A stretch of DNA of 64,000 bases from Bugula neritina. Lineage: Eukaryota > Bryozoa > Gymnolaemata > Cheilostomatida > Bugulidae. This document shows, piece by piece, positions 53,301-56,736 of this stretch. The position numbers and the translations under genes are program-made. Location: contig OZ037765.1 in assembly GCA_964035545.1 (NCBI GenBank), positions 8,894,698-8,958,697 on the forward strand, given 5' to 3'. A model generated the notes under the pieces. The model saw only the letters and a list, made by a program, of their open reading frames with translations. It searched no databases and was not told the origin of the DNA. Within the stretch, counting starts at the first letter, position 1, and each line of letters starts with the position of its first letter.

Positions 53301-56300
53301 AAGTGCATATTACTAAAAGAACTTAATTCCTTTAAGCTTTGAAAATGTTCATAAAACTGCATCAAGTTTGTTTCTGGGTTTAGTTGCCTGAAATCACCGT
53401 GCAAGCGTTTAAAGACTCTTTTGCTCTGTACAAGAATGACGACCCTCAAAGTTTGGTAGACATTGTGCAGCGAGTTTTCTCTTGCTGCGGAGTCAACTCT
53501 TATGCTGATTATACAAAAAATGGTGTGCAGATACCTTTCAGCTGCAAATCTGATGATGTCACTGATGTCACTACCTTACAGGGTTGTAGTGCCGTTGTGC
53601 CAGAGAAGCTAGATGAGAAAGTTATTATTACTGGTGGGATTGCCCTAAGGGCTGAAGCTGCTATGGTGAGCATCTGGTTATGTGATGTAATAATGTTAAC
53701 ATAATGTGATACGTAGATTTGAATAGTATCTCAAATAGGTTGATTTATTGTGTAAGCCAGCCAGCTATAATACCTGCTAATCTTCCATTACTGCTGAAAC
53801 TACTTTTCTGTTGGCAACTGCAACCTGCAATTATATTTGGGTGTAAAAATATAGCATTTAAAGATTTAAATGGCAACTTATATATATTTAGCAATCTCAA
53901 TAGCTCTAGAGAGTTATTACACTCAGTGTCATTTACTTGAAAAAACTCAAATATTTGTTAAAAGAGACTGCGTCTGTACTTAGTACGTGAAGCTTTACTT
54001 TTACTGTGTTCCTCGTTGAGTTACTTTCAAGTGCATATTATTAAAAGAACTTAAGGGTCATTCCACACCAACTCAACAAGGTTTTTGAGGATTTTCACGG
54101 ACAGCTGCTCCGTCAGAGAATTAATGAATTTTTTTCAAGTGGGAGACAATTTCTCTACTAGATTCAAGACTGTTTTCTAAATCATCCTGATGGAAACAGT
54201 GTCATGTTGCAAACAGTTACTTTTTATACAAAGGCAGTAATTAGGTTTAACCTCCAAGATCTACAGGATATGCCACAAAGCGATTTACAGCAGCTTAGGA
54301 ATTTTCCCAGTAAAACTACTGCACCACATTGTAACAATTAGTCCTTTGAAACCAAGAACTATCAGGCCATAGCATCTAATGTCTATGCACCTAAATATGT
54401 AAACTTCATTATTTACATAATATTTTCTGGTTTAGCAAAAAATTGAGAGTTTTTTGTCTAATTTAATATATACGTAATTGAAGAAACAATTGCTAAAGCC
54501 AGCATTTCTTCTTCACTCCATCCTTCACGCACTCATCCACACCCTCAGCCACCCATCATCTCTTACCTTCTTCCGGTAAAATTCCACACACACACACACC
54601 CACCCTGTAAGAAACCTGCTCTTTCAGTTTGACTGGCTTGCTAATAATAAAATACATTTTGGCAGTATGCTTCGTGAAGGTATCTCTACTTGATTAATTT
54701 ACAGGTCGGAGCAGGTGATAATTGTTTGGTAAAAGAAAAAAAGATATGTATGTGTGTGTGTGCATGCGTGTGTGTCTATGTATGTATGTAGGAGTGCATC
54801 AGGAGTGGTGCATGGGAGCAAGTGAGGGGGTACAAATGAAAGGGCAGAAAATAATGAGAAATATACTGCATGAAAGCATGGCACCCATCAAGTGGCAGCA
54901 TGACAAAATACATTAATTTAGTCGAATATTTACTCATGAGAAAACATGCAAACATTGATTCTTTGAGAAGTAAAAATGTATACATATAAACCCACAAGTG
55001 ATATAATTGTAATAATGTTCTTTTTTTATTTACTAGATTAAAATCTATATTGTGCTTTTAAATTCAAACAGTTTACGATATTTTTAAAGTGAACCCAGTT
55101 CAATAAATCTTATGAAGTATAATAATGATTAATGATATCCAAATTAAACTTGAATGTTGCGAAAATGATTGCGCAGATAATATGTAAACAATTTTGGTAT
55201 TTTTATGACTTTATGCATGTTTCAGCAACTGTATAAACTATATATAAGTGTAGTTTTAAATATAGGCAAAAATCAAAATAACGTCATTAACTTCAACATC
55301 TTTAAAATGCATCATTTTTAAAAAAACTCATTTATGCCCACATTGAGTTTTCTCCTCATGAAATAGTACATAATTTCAAAATTTTAGGATTTCAACATGC
55401 AATTGTGATGAAATTTATGCCAGTAAAAAGCTGAAACTTTTCTAATGTGGTATATATAATATAGTTTTTAGGCCCTTGCTAATACTATCAAGATCATAGC
55501 TGTTTGTAAAAAGTGAGTTTTAAGTGCCGGAAAATTGACGATTTTGAAAAATTACCAAATTTTTGACCTAAAAACGTAATACAACAGAAAATTTTTGTCA
55601 ACACTTATGGCAGATTTAAGCTTTAACTTGAATAAAATCATGTAGAACTTTCATCCATAAAAGTATGAAAGGTCTGTCTTGAATCGTCTCCGAGATATAA
55701 ATCAGTGAAGTTGACCTCCGGTACCGAAACTTATGAGAAAAGTACCAATTTTTTATCAACCTTTGCTCACAAAAAGTGCCACAACTACAAAAATATTAGG
55801 AATTAAGGGCTAATATTTGACAATTTTTCATTTGACATGATCTGGGATACCATACTTGAATCTCAAAAAATTCTGAGATGGGTCGGTTTTGGCCTTGTTG
55901 AGTTGGCGTGGAATGACCCTTGATTACTTTAAGTTTTGAAAATGTTCCTAAAACTGCATCAGGTTTGTTTCTGGTTTAGTTAAGCGAGTTCGCTGAGCAA
56001 GCATTTACAGACTCTTTTGATCTGTACACCAATGATGACCCTCAAAGTTTGGTAGACCTTGTGCAGCGGGTATTCTCTTGCTGCGGAGTCAACTCTTATG
56101 CTGATTACTTAAACAAAAGTGTGCAGATACCTGCCAGCTGTAAATCTGGCAATACCACTGATGTCACTGAATTAGAGGGTTGTAGTGTCGCTTTGCCAGA
56201 GAAGCTAGATAAGAAAGTTATTATTACTGGTGGGGTTGCCCTGGGGGCTGGGGCTACTATGGTAAGCATCTGGTTGAGTGATGTAATAATGTTAACATAT

Positions 56301-56736
56301 TATAGTGGTATGTAGATTTGAATAGTATCTCAAATAGGATGATTTATTGTGTAAGCCAGCCAGCTACAATACCTGCTAATCTTCCATTACTGCTGAAACT
56401 ACTTTTCTGTTGGCAACTGCAACCTGCAATATTTGGGTGTAAGAATGTAGCATTTTAAGATTTAAATGGCAACTTATATATATTTAGCAATCTCAACAGC
56501 TCTGAAGAGTTATTACACTTGGTGTAACTTACTTGAAAAGATTGAATATTTGCAATGACCTGTGGAGTTGCCTACACCTTGTTTGAAACTCTGTGTATTT
56601 TTTGATGAGATGTTTCACAGTAACAATTTTTCTTATACCATTAATTAAAGGGAATTATATATTTTGTATTTTACAGCTCATTGGCTTGGTGTTCTCCATG
56701 ATGTTATGCTGTGCCATTAGAAATCAGAATCTGTAA
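27155..56736 (+). CDS. tetraspanin B with six tandem alternative EC2 exons
   Basis: Exon 1' 27155-27358 (inferred), exon 2 29453-29674 (TM1 end, TM2), exon 3 30708-30782 (TM3), then six EC2 exons: 30951-31235, 31676-31957, 32402-32686, 52660-52944, 53384-53665 and 55980-56261, then last exon 56677-56736 (TM4 end, tail 'CCAIRNQNL'). All are phase 0, so any single EC2 exon gives a normal tetraspanin, while joining two would give two loops without a membrane segment between. Mutually exclusive splicing is therefore the simplest reading. Exon 2 has 'GSSGAIRES' where A and C have 'GCCGAIRES', so the palmitoylation cysteines of the inner loop are lost. With exon 1' the protein would have a long polar cytoplasmic N-terminus. 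The array is interrupted by about 19.7 kb of mobile DNA after EC2 exon 3, so use of exons 4-6 needs an intron of about 22 kb. Whether B is expressed is unknown. Confidence 0.8.
27886..28140. mobile_element. unclassified small insertion with tandem and inverted 'aggtaaaaatggcac' units
   Basis: Absent at the same place in A (about 19215) and C (about 59855). It holds four head-to-tail copies of a 15-bp unit (about 27905-27965) and an inverted, diverged copy ('gtcatttttacct', about 28042). Probably a non-autonomous element; no clear terminal repeats are defined. Confidence 0.55.
28916..29246. mobile_element. hAT-type MITE (331 bp)
   Basis: Terminal inverted repeats CAGGGCTGTCCGGC and GTTGGACACCCCTG, with an exact 8-bp target duplication GTTTACAC (28908-28915 and 29247-29254), which is the hAT hallmark. 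The empty site is seen in gene A (about 20012-20025). Inserted in intron 1 of tetraspanin B. Confidence 0.9.
29257..29397. repeat. (AT)n microsatellite
   Basis: About 140 bp of TA dinucleotides with a few GTATAT interruptions, in intron 1 of tetraspanin B. Confidence 0.92.
29453..29674 (+). CDS. tetraspanin B exon 2 (TM1 end, small loop, TM2)
   Basis: 222 nt, phase 0. Encodes '[14 protein letters not shown]', a serine-rich small loop 7 residues longer than in A, and TM2 '[20 protein letters not shown]'. The SS replaces the CC found in genes A and C. Confidence 0.88.
29776..29890. repeat. trinucleotide (AGT/ACC/ACT) repeat
   Basis: Shorter homologue of the triplet block in intron 2 of gene A; the C counterpart is at 61039-61150. 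Confidence 0.8.
30708..30782 (+). CDS. tetraspanin B exon 3 (TM3)
   Basis: 75 nt, phase 0. Encodes '[20 protein letters not shown]'. Good acceptor (tttgtag) and GTGAGT donor. It is followed 168 nt later by the first EC2 exon. Confidence 0.9.
30951..31235 (+). CDS. tetraspanin B EC2 exon, unit 1
   Basis: 285 nt, acceptor 'tctggtttag', donor GTAAGC. Encodes a complete EC2 with '[15 protein letters not shown]', 'IPFSC' and 'EGC', and an N-glycosylation sequon NTT. It has one extra residue in the TM4 start ('LGGAGAAM'). Confidence 0.9.
31676..31957 (+). CDS. tetraspanin B EC2 exon, unit 2
   Basis: 282 nt, acceptor 'tgatttag', donor GTGAGC. It is closest to gene A's EC2 ('[13 protein letters not shown]', '[12 protein letters not shown]'), lacks the NTT sequon, and carries a 'REQLDEK' variant. 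The first codon happens to be ATG, but the context is that of an internal exon. Confidence 0.9.
32402..32686 (+). CDS. tetraspanin B EC2 exon, unit 3
   Basis: 285 nt, acceptor 'tctggttta g', donor GTAAGC. Encodes '[15 protein letters not shown]', '[12 protein letters not shown]' (sequon present) and 'KLAIIPGG', with proline replacing the threonine seen in unit 4. It is the last unit before the Polinton insertion. Confidence 0.9.
32833..33461 (-). pseudogene. Polinton FtsK/HerA-type packaging ATPase, broken
   Basis: The N-terminal part has a Walker A-like P-loop ('[10 protein letters not shown]', about 33388-33411), followed by '[12 protein letters not shown]'. The C-terminal part (32833-33160) has a Walker B-like hydrophobic strand '[13 protein letters not shown]' and '[18 protein letters not shown]', typical of virus-type genome-packaging ATPases. 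The frame is broken near 33090-33190, and the C-terminus ends abruptly at the junction with host DNA. In the intact element it would translocate DNA into capsids. Confidence 0.8.
33571..33958 (+). pseudogene. PLA2-like protein (parvovirus VP1-type phospholipase motif), broken
   Basis: Starts at ATG 33571 with '[11 protein letters not shown]'. It contains a calcium-loop-like '[13 protein letters not shown]' and, after an in-frame TGA at 33772-33774, '[13 protein letters not shown]', which parallels the PLA2 catalytic helix (HDxxY). The aspartate next to the histidine is N here. In related elements such a domain is thought to act in membrane passage during entry; here it is disrupted by at least two stops. 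Confidence 0.65.
33975..34420 (+). pseudogene. Polinton retroviral-type integrase, broken
   Basis: Shows the first two acidic positions of the DDE core in context: 'WAADLVDM' (about 34074) and '[17 protein letters not shown]' (about 34134-34184), preceded by a basic stretch near 34000-34050. Several frameshifts and stops follow. The 3' end is cut by the MITE at 34421. It would have catalysed insertion of the element. Confidence 0.8.
34421..34750. mobile_element. MITE with about 65-bp terminal inverted repeats, inside the Polinton
   Basis: Left arm 34421-34485 (begins GCCACACGGTGCGTATTTTC) pairs with right arm about 34685-34750 (ends CGCAACGTGTGGC). The core also has a smaller inverted repeat around 'attcgcacttg'. 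A clear target duplication was not found. It separates the integrase remnant from the next Polinton gene. Confidence 0.75.
34751..35190 (+). pseudogene. uncharacterised Polinton gene, broken
   Basis: Encodes '[20 protein letters not shown]', then (after stops at about 34842 and a frame change near 34925) '[20 protein letters not shown]' and a helical tail up to 35140. The position between integrase and capsid genes and the overall character fit a conserved Polinton protein of unknown role. The original start was probably removed by the MITE. Confidence 0.5.
35194..35562 (+). pseudogene. small Polinton virion-type protein remnant
   Basis: ATG at 35194. It encodes '[20 protein letters not shown]' followed by a charged region with several frame breaks. 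A glycine-rich amphipathic start upstream of the capsid gene resembles minor virion proteins of Polintons. Function not assigned. Confidence 0.45.
35571..36807 (+). pseudogene. Polinton/adintovirus-like major capsid protein (double jelly-roll), broken
   Basis: Two long open parts, 35741-36214 and 36283-36807, lie in different frames. A frameshift near 36215 and further breaks near the 5' end (35630-35740) disable the gene. Recognisable stretches are '[20 protein letters not shown]', '[13 protein letters not shown]', '[19 protein letters not shown]' and '[10 protein letters not shown]'. The combined length of about 410 codons is somewhat short for the family. In the live element it would form the icosahedral shell. 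Confidence 0.75.
36822..38509 (+). pseudogene. Polinton minor capsid (penton-like) protein, broken and split by a non-LTR insertion
   Basis: The 5' part (36822-37300) has several stops but reads '[13 protein letters not shown]', '[15 protein letters not shown]' and '[14 protein letters not shown]'. The 3' part (about 38248-38509) reads '[15 protein letters not shown]', 'VIYSFFPNV' and '[15 protein letters not shown]'. Both halves have the character of single-jelly-roll penton proteins and are in matching order. The LINE fragment 37301-38247 lies between them. Confidence 0.65.
37301..38247 (+). mobile_element. 5'-truncated non-LTR retrotransposon (reverse-transcriptase C-terminus and 3' tail)
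   Basis: Translation in mixed frames gives '[17 protein letters not shown]', '[19 protein letters not shown]', '[20 protein letters not shown]' and '[18 protein letters not shown]', diagnostic of jockey/CR1-type reverse transcriptases after the catalytic core. It ends in an A/C-rich tail with an (AC)n run (38229-38244). The 5' end is inferred where capsid frame gives way to RT frame. Stops and frameshifts show it is dead. Confidence 0.8.
38522..38986 (+). pseudogene. Polinton hydrophobic core/membrane-active protein
   Basis: Open frame with no in-frame ATG near its 5' end. It contains '[16 protein letters not shown]', '[19 protein letters not shown]', and a cysteine-rich end. A central glycine/alanine-rich hydrophobic helix with lysine-rich flanks resembles adenovirus pX/pVI-like core peptides reported for adintoviruses. 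The open frame is long, but the start appears lost. Confidence 0.5.
39237..39659 (-). CDS. repeat-containing Polinton protein (fibre-like?)
   Basis: 140 residues in one uninterrupted frame, unlike its decayed neighbours. It is built from about three imperfect repeats of 41 residues (123 nt), each with a variant of '[18 protein letters not shown]' followed by 'KLQSxTxGKLLM'. The repeats are also visible in DNA (39300-39560). No family recognised; its place next to the fibre-like frame suggests a surface or adaptor protein. Confidence 0.45.
   Translation of the reverse strand: MSISLNPQNHNNNVKEWVKNTAMTLIQNPGKRLNILTEDGNVVDSDSSVEDIIKKSDILEFAISKLQSPTGGKLLMLMTEGNVIESDLSVEEIVQKRSISEFAIPKLQSSTAGKLLMSTADSNIIESLEPSPAPIIHLCP
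39685..40143. other. non-coding stretch with GC-rich inverted repeats
   Basis: Between Polinton genes. 39815-39925 is much more GC-rich than its surroundings and contains direct repeats (GAAGTTCG) and an inverted pair (ACCGATGTCGGA / TCCGACATCGGT). Downstream, 'gcttagctataattac' is directly repeated (about 40068 and 40113). Possibly a small palindromic insertion. Confidence 0.4.
40144..40416 (-). CDS. fibre-like Polinton protein fragment
   Basis: Encodes '[20 protein letters not shown]' then '[13 protein letters not shown]', the motif style used by tail or head fibre proteins of tailed phages and Polintons, where a stalk repeat ends in a 'KKYVD' segment. Only 90 residues; the protein may continue in another frame. 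Confidence 0.5.
   Translation of the reverse strand: MSRVYKFGGSSELKKEQLAVIGKMNNDFVLRDGGNTLTGTSDMGISKVSKVANSVDAEDADTKKYVDNVMDFNALVIISRHYYNGLSVTL
40420..40803 (-). pseudogene. adenain-like cysteine protease, broken
   Basis: '[16 protein letters not shown]' carries the catalytic-histidine block of adenovirus-type maturation proteases. The upstream start (ATG at about 40801) is separated from it by a stop and frame change, and the downstream part, including any catalytic cysteine, is scrambled by frameshifts. In an intact element it would process capsid and core proteins. Confidence 0.65.
40918..42193 (-). pseudogene. protein-primed DNA polymerase B, C-terminal half
   Basis: Read on the minus strand from the gypsy insertion. 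'YLDANNLYR' (motif A, about 42045) is followed by the motif B region '[15 protein letters not shown]' (about 41605-41650) and motif C '[11 protein letters not shown]' (about 41328-41360), then a C-terminal domain ending at 40918. It is broken by stops near 41490-41560, 41780 and 42020. It continues upstream at 49682, on the far side of the gypsy element. Confidence 0.85.
42190..42193. repeat. target-site duplication of the gypsy element (left)
   Basis: ATAG immediately outside the left LTR, matching ATAG at 49682-49685 outside the right LTR. A 4-bp duplication. Confidence 0.8.
42194..42499 (-). repeat. 3' LTR of the gypsy element
   Basis: 306 bp. On the minus strand it starts TGTGGTGGTTCGTGG and ends ATTATAACA (TG...CA). 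Same length and, as read, same sequence as 49376-49681. Confidence 0.95.
42500..42788 (-). other. gypsy 3' untranslated region with polypurine tract
   Basis: Between the zinc-finger stop and the 3' LTR. Directly next to the LTR the minus strand reads CTGGTGGGGGCG (42500-42511), a plausible plus-strand primer (polypurine tract). Nothing else recognised. Confidence 0.6.
42789..43844 (-). CDS. spliced C2H2-like zinc-finger accessory protein of the gypsy element
   Basis: Two exons: 43820-43844 (ATG plus 22 nt, donor GTGAGT) and 42789-43555 (acceptor 'ctttttcag'), intron 264 nt. The join is in frame and gives 263 residues beginning '[13 protein letters not shown]'. A Cys/His region follows ('[20 protein letters not shown]', then '[12 protein letters not shown]' and 'RHRAAGC'), compatible with one C2H2 finger and a second degenerate zinc site. 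Then come a proline/arginine/serine-rich basic region ('[19 protein letters not shown]') and a C-terminal coiled coil ('[16 protein letters not shown]') with a basic tail. No membrane segment, so it is not an envelope protein. It occupies the env position, and its own intron implies expression from a spliced subgenomic RNA. Function unknown; nucleic-acid binding is likely from composition. Confidence 0.7.
43869..44459 (-). CDS. gypsy pol C-terminal tail in a shifted frame
   Basis: 196 codons open directly after the pol stop, with no ATG at the start (the first in-frame codon is TTG after the C9 tract). Proline/glutamate-rich, containing '[16 protein letters not shown]', a motif usual at the C-terminus of gypsy integrase polyproteins. 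Pol stops at the frame change, at a run of nine C (44461-44469 on the minus strand); ten C would keep the two in one frame. So this is either a one-base deletion in a homopolymer (real or a sequencing error) or a slippage site. Confidence 0.7.
   Translation of the reverse strand: MLEPRRQTTTRGRRRHGPEYEVVIPREENLVREERQLLPTEACPPPPSLIPSLPETEPVPEVQTPTEGGAPSGEQEEVTADGEVETPLEAPTNEPASVSPPLERGQRTRQPPAYLKDFVCDCVKSGTHESLGESRTRKESSKCGSCQHHRNINFYIGGNRNKIHPPGAQSLNHAPQPRCSIFSYADAVKSRRVSKQ
44453..48502 (-). CDS. pol: gypsy Pol polyprotein (protease, RT, RNase H, integrase)
   Basis: 1349 codons, uninterrupted. Aspartic protease '[13 protein letters not shown]' (DSG near residue 162). RT with 'FCVDYRKLN' and catalytic 'YLDDVIV' (about 592). 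RNase H '[14 protein letters not shown]' (about 739). Integrase zinc domain H-H-C-C ('HKQAHAG', '[10 protein letters not shown]', about 1005-1045), DDE core at 'VAVDLVGPM' (about 1073), 'HSDQGAQF' (about 1131) and '[10 protein letters not shown]' (about 1168), then a GPY/F-type module ('[10 protein letters not shown]', about 1300). It overlaps gag by 112 nt in the -1 frame, so Gag-Pol needs -1 frameshifting; the first ATG at 48502 need not be used. All catalytic residues look present. The C-terminal stop probably reflects a one-base slip. Confidence 0.95.
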   Translation of the reverse strand: MLGVRKSRTFPPILSLPKSGVKLPRPADVPTFRGPTMKPLGKKKRRSPRRVPRTGNQQWQQPRRTSKGLRPAAAFSMPLHNRFTGLQVQESGWEHTKVAENLASAPPRPTYHRPKRPPSRPKAREVLPARVRPEGRVQVQPHGNSYFLPGKLEGKAVTFLIDSGCTTNLLSRQLFDTLSARVRGEMEAYEGEYGTLADGSCLPFYGIIELTGRVRDQPIQETFIVSQLKEDAILGMPFLKRHGCHIDFSRSAMMMSGRELACVDKFGCPLVGGVQVVRNRTIPGRSRATIHCRVNSSRISGLGVVKGAHEKIQLASSLNQLTEQGEILVQCVNPFTEPIKLPAGSMLGRFHSVQEGDVGPSLDDATEALPRHPIQGRGAVPTHLRELYETASGGCASNRERQAMAKLLRDYGDVFSSGEHDVGLTGIVRHEIPLTAGTVPVRQPTRKLGPEKEKEVSRQVRDLLDRGLIEPAHSAWSSPVVLVRKKDGSWRFCVDYRKLNSVTIQDAYPLPRIDESLDALADSKYFSTLDLLSGYWQVPLSPDAQEKAAFITRDGLWKWKVLPFGLTSAPATFQRLMEQVLSGLHWKTLLVYLDDVIVISPDFETHVSRLQEVFERLRGAGLKLKPSKCALLQPEVKYLGHVVGRNGVATDPEKVRAVEDWVTPQDLTELRAFLGLVGYYRQYIPDFAGIAQPLNRLTAKGVTWQWTPVEQEAFDRLKGCLLTAPILAYPDPTLEYILDTDASDQNVGAVLSQVQEGREVVVAYYSKSLSPAERNYCTTLKELLAVIKSVKHFRPYLYGRKFRLRTNHASLIWLCRRAEPSSQVARWLEILAEFSYRIEHRPGKRHSNADGLSRRPDGGCKQCLNIERRDGGPPRCELETLAHHGAPFDWDQGQLRQRVDESPEDVQNLRANPVLAGNVRELKKLQEELPGVVADIYRAKREGRRPSEERTRQGCAEFRLYCQRWDSLRIGQDGLLTISLAASVRHPERKRVVCPTAIRRELIWDTHKQAHAGVKRVISKLRLRWYWPQMERDVRLRVKQCEICQASKHSRPPGEAGRRRLYAGRPWQVVAVDLVGPMPLTPRGNNWILVLTDHFTRWADALAIPDASAPTVARALDQHVFCYFGIPEQIHSDQGAQFQSQLMSDLCHLWGVNQSRTTPYHPQGNGVVERNNRMLGDALRSLLLGRGQEEWDTVLPQVMRAYRSTPHTSTGETPNLLMLGRETRVPDHLTYHVPEQDNSVHEYASELVERMKAAHDILRQQQWKVRHEDSDEPPLYQRGDKVWMVNYRRRRGQADKLKPKFVGPYVVVEAMPNHTYKIERSGQVSIQNESRLKPYWASPGGVGEAPPRC
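48391..49344 (-). CDS. gag: gypsy Gag
   Basis: 317 codons. Capsid-like helical domain ('[20 protein letters not shown]') and one C-terminal CCHC zinc knuckle '[14 protein letters not shown]' (about residue 280) for RNA packaging. The ATG lies only 31 nt inside the 5' LTR. It overlaps pol in the -1 frame. Confidence 0.92.
   Translation of the reverse strand: METENAGTQPPAIEGERRDNAVETMPVNHVVEERRVPRELAEDRYRLKAPTFTGEEEVEQFIQEFSDVMDVAQWPPRVALLKLRMALMDKAKPYGLGVDIDNIFASLRARFGLSATDARARLQRLRRDPRTPLREHAAAVMKLAQIAYSDLPPVNRERYTLDAFIASVDDLGLHHQFLARGVTTVEDALTEGEAYLLANQMHKSRGSSRQVEIDRADTAAGQGEETSAAAAVSQLATASKVTQLTDMLAKLIATLTPQNPVSTAPEPMRPSAPPQGETVSFCWECGNQGHFRRYCPFLNQGLNYRGPQMFPPSAGRR
49345..49375 (-). promoter_or_regulatory. 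gypsy primer-binding site and short leader
   Basis: Between the 5' LTR and gag ATG the minus strand reads GTGGTGGCAGCGGTGGGATA and then 11 more bases. A primer-binding site beginning TGG one or four bases after the LTR is expected; the cognate tRNA was not identified. The leader is unusually short. Confidence 0.6.
49376..49681 (-). repeat. 5' LTR of the gypsy element
   Basis: 306 bp, same sequence as 42194-42499 by direct reading. It should contain the promoter; no TATA box can be chosen with confidence. Confidence 0.95.
50427..50497 (+). repeat. tRNA-Gly(GCC)-like sequence, probably a SINE head or tRNA pseudogene
   Basis: 71 nt with a 7-bp acceptor stem (GCTCCTG/TGGGGGC, with wobbles), a D-arm-like TGGCATAATGGTAGC, an anticodon loop TTGCCAG (GCC), and the box B sequence GGGTTCGATTCC. 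Mismatches in the anticodon and T stems and no flanking signature of a functional gene suggest a retroposed SINE 5' part. The body may run to about 50880 and includes a C20 run at 50744-50763. Confidence 0.6.
50744..50763. repeat. poly-C tract (20 nt)
   Basis: Uninterrupted run of 20 C in an AT-rich setting. The length is error-prone in sequencing. Confidence 0.85.
50889..51194 (+). repeat. solo LTR of the same gypsy family (opposite orientation)
   Basis: 306 bp, the same length as the gypsy LTRs, and clearly homologous to their reverse complement but diverged. It starts TGTGGTGGCTCGTGG, shares 'ttgacccggaacaatg' and ends near 'ctaaatctgaaaat' before CTTAACA. Flanked by a 4-bp duplication ATAT (50885-50888 and 51195-51198). 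An older insertion reduced to one LTR by recombination. Confidence 0.9.
51860..52185. other. right edge of the foreign insert, unassigned
   Basis: No tetraspanin homology and no recognisable Polinton protein. It could hold the degraded right Polinton terminus. Confidence 0.35.
52186..52470. repeat. diverged tandem repeats with 'gtgcacrgatt' core
   Basis: Four imperfect units of about 60-110 bp, each with 'GTGTGCACGGAATC' or 'GCGTGCACGGATTCC' and ending in 'ttttagagttgt' or 'ttttggagttgt'. Located just before the tetraspanin array resumes. Confidence 0.6.
52660..52944 (+). CDS. tetraspanin B EC2 exon, unit 4
   Basis: 285 nt, acceptor 'ctggtttag', donor GTAAGC. Carries the most divergent N-terminal part of the six ('[12 protein letters not shown]' in place of 'DDPQSLVDL'), then '[15 protein letters not shown]' and '[12 protein letters not shown]' (sequon). 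Confidence 0.9.
53384..53665 (+). CDS. tetraspanin B EC2 exon, unit 5
   Basis: 282 nt, acceptor 'gggtttag', donor GTGAGC. A mosaic: 'SYADYTKN' and 'IPFSC' as in unit 3, followed by '[16 protein letters not shown]', closer to unit 2 and gene A. The TM4 start has 'ALRAEAAM', putting a charged Arg and Glu into the membrane segment. Confidence 0.87.
54055..55919. mobile_element. piggyBac-like non-autonomous element (1865 bp, TTAA site)
   Basis: 27-bp terminal inverted repeats with one mismatch: GGGTCATTCCACACCAACTC onward at the left (54055-54081), with the reverse complement at 55893-55919. Flanked by TTAA (54051-54054) and TTGA (55920-55923). The empty site in sister units reads AACTTAATTCC, a single TTAA. 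No transposase frame is recognised inside. It sits in the intron between EC2 units 5 and 6. Confidence 0.8.
55980..56261 (+). CDS. tetraspanin B EC2 exon, unit 6
   Basis: 282 nt, acceptor 'ctggtttag', donor GTAAGC. It contains no ATG near its 5' end, consistent with an internal exon. Encodes '[19 protein letters not shown]', '[15 protein letters not shown]', '[12 protein letters not shown]' and 'LPEKLDKK'. It is the EC2 exon nearest to the shared last exon. Confidence 0.9.
56677..56736 (+). CDS. tetraspanin B last exon (TM4 end and C-terminal tail)
   Basis: 60 nt after 'tattttacag'. Encodes '[19 protein letters not shown]' and stop, identical in protein to genes A and C. Confidence 0.92.
   Translation, partial: LIGLVFSMMLCCAIRNQNL

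Noticed and set aside
54699-54997. Small frames inside the TTAA element as a transposase
   Set aside because: Short, built on (TG)n/(CA)n repeats, no DDD/DDE transposase motif.
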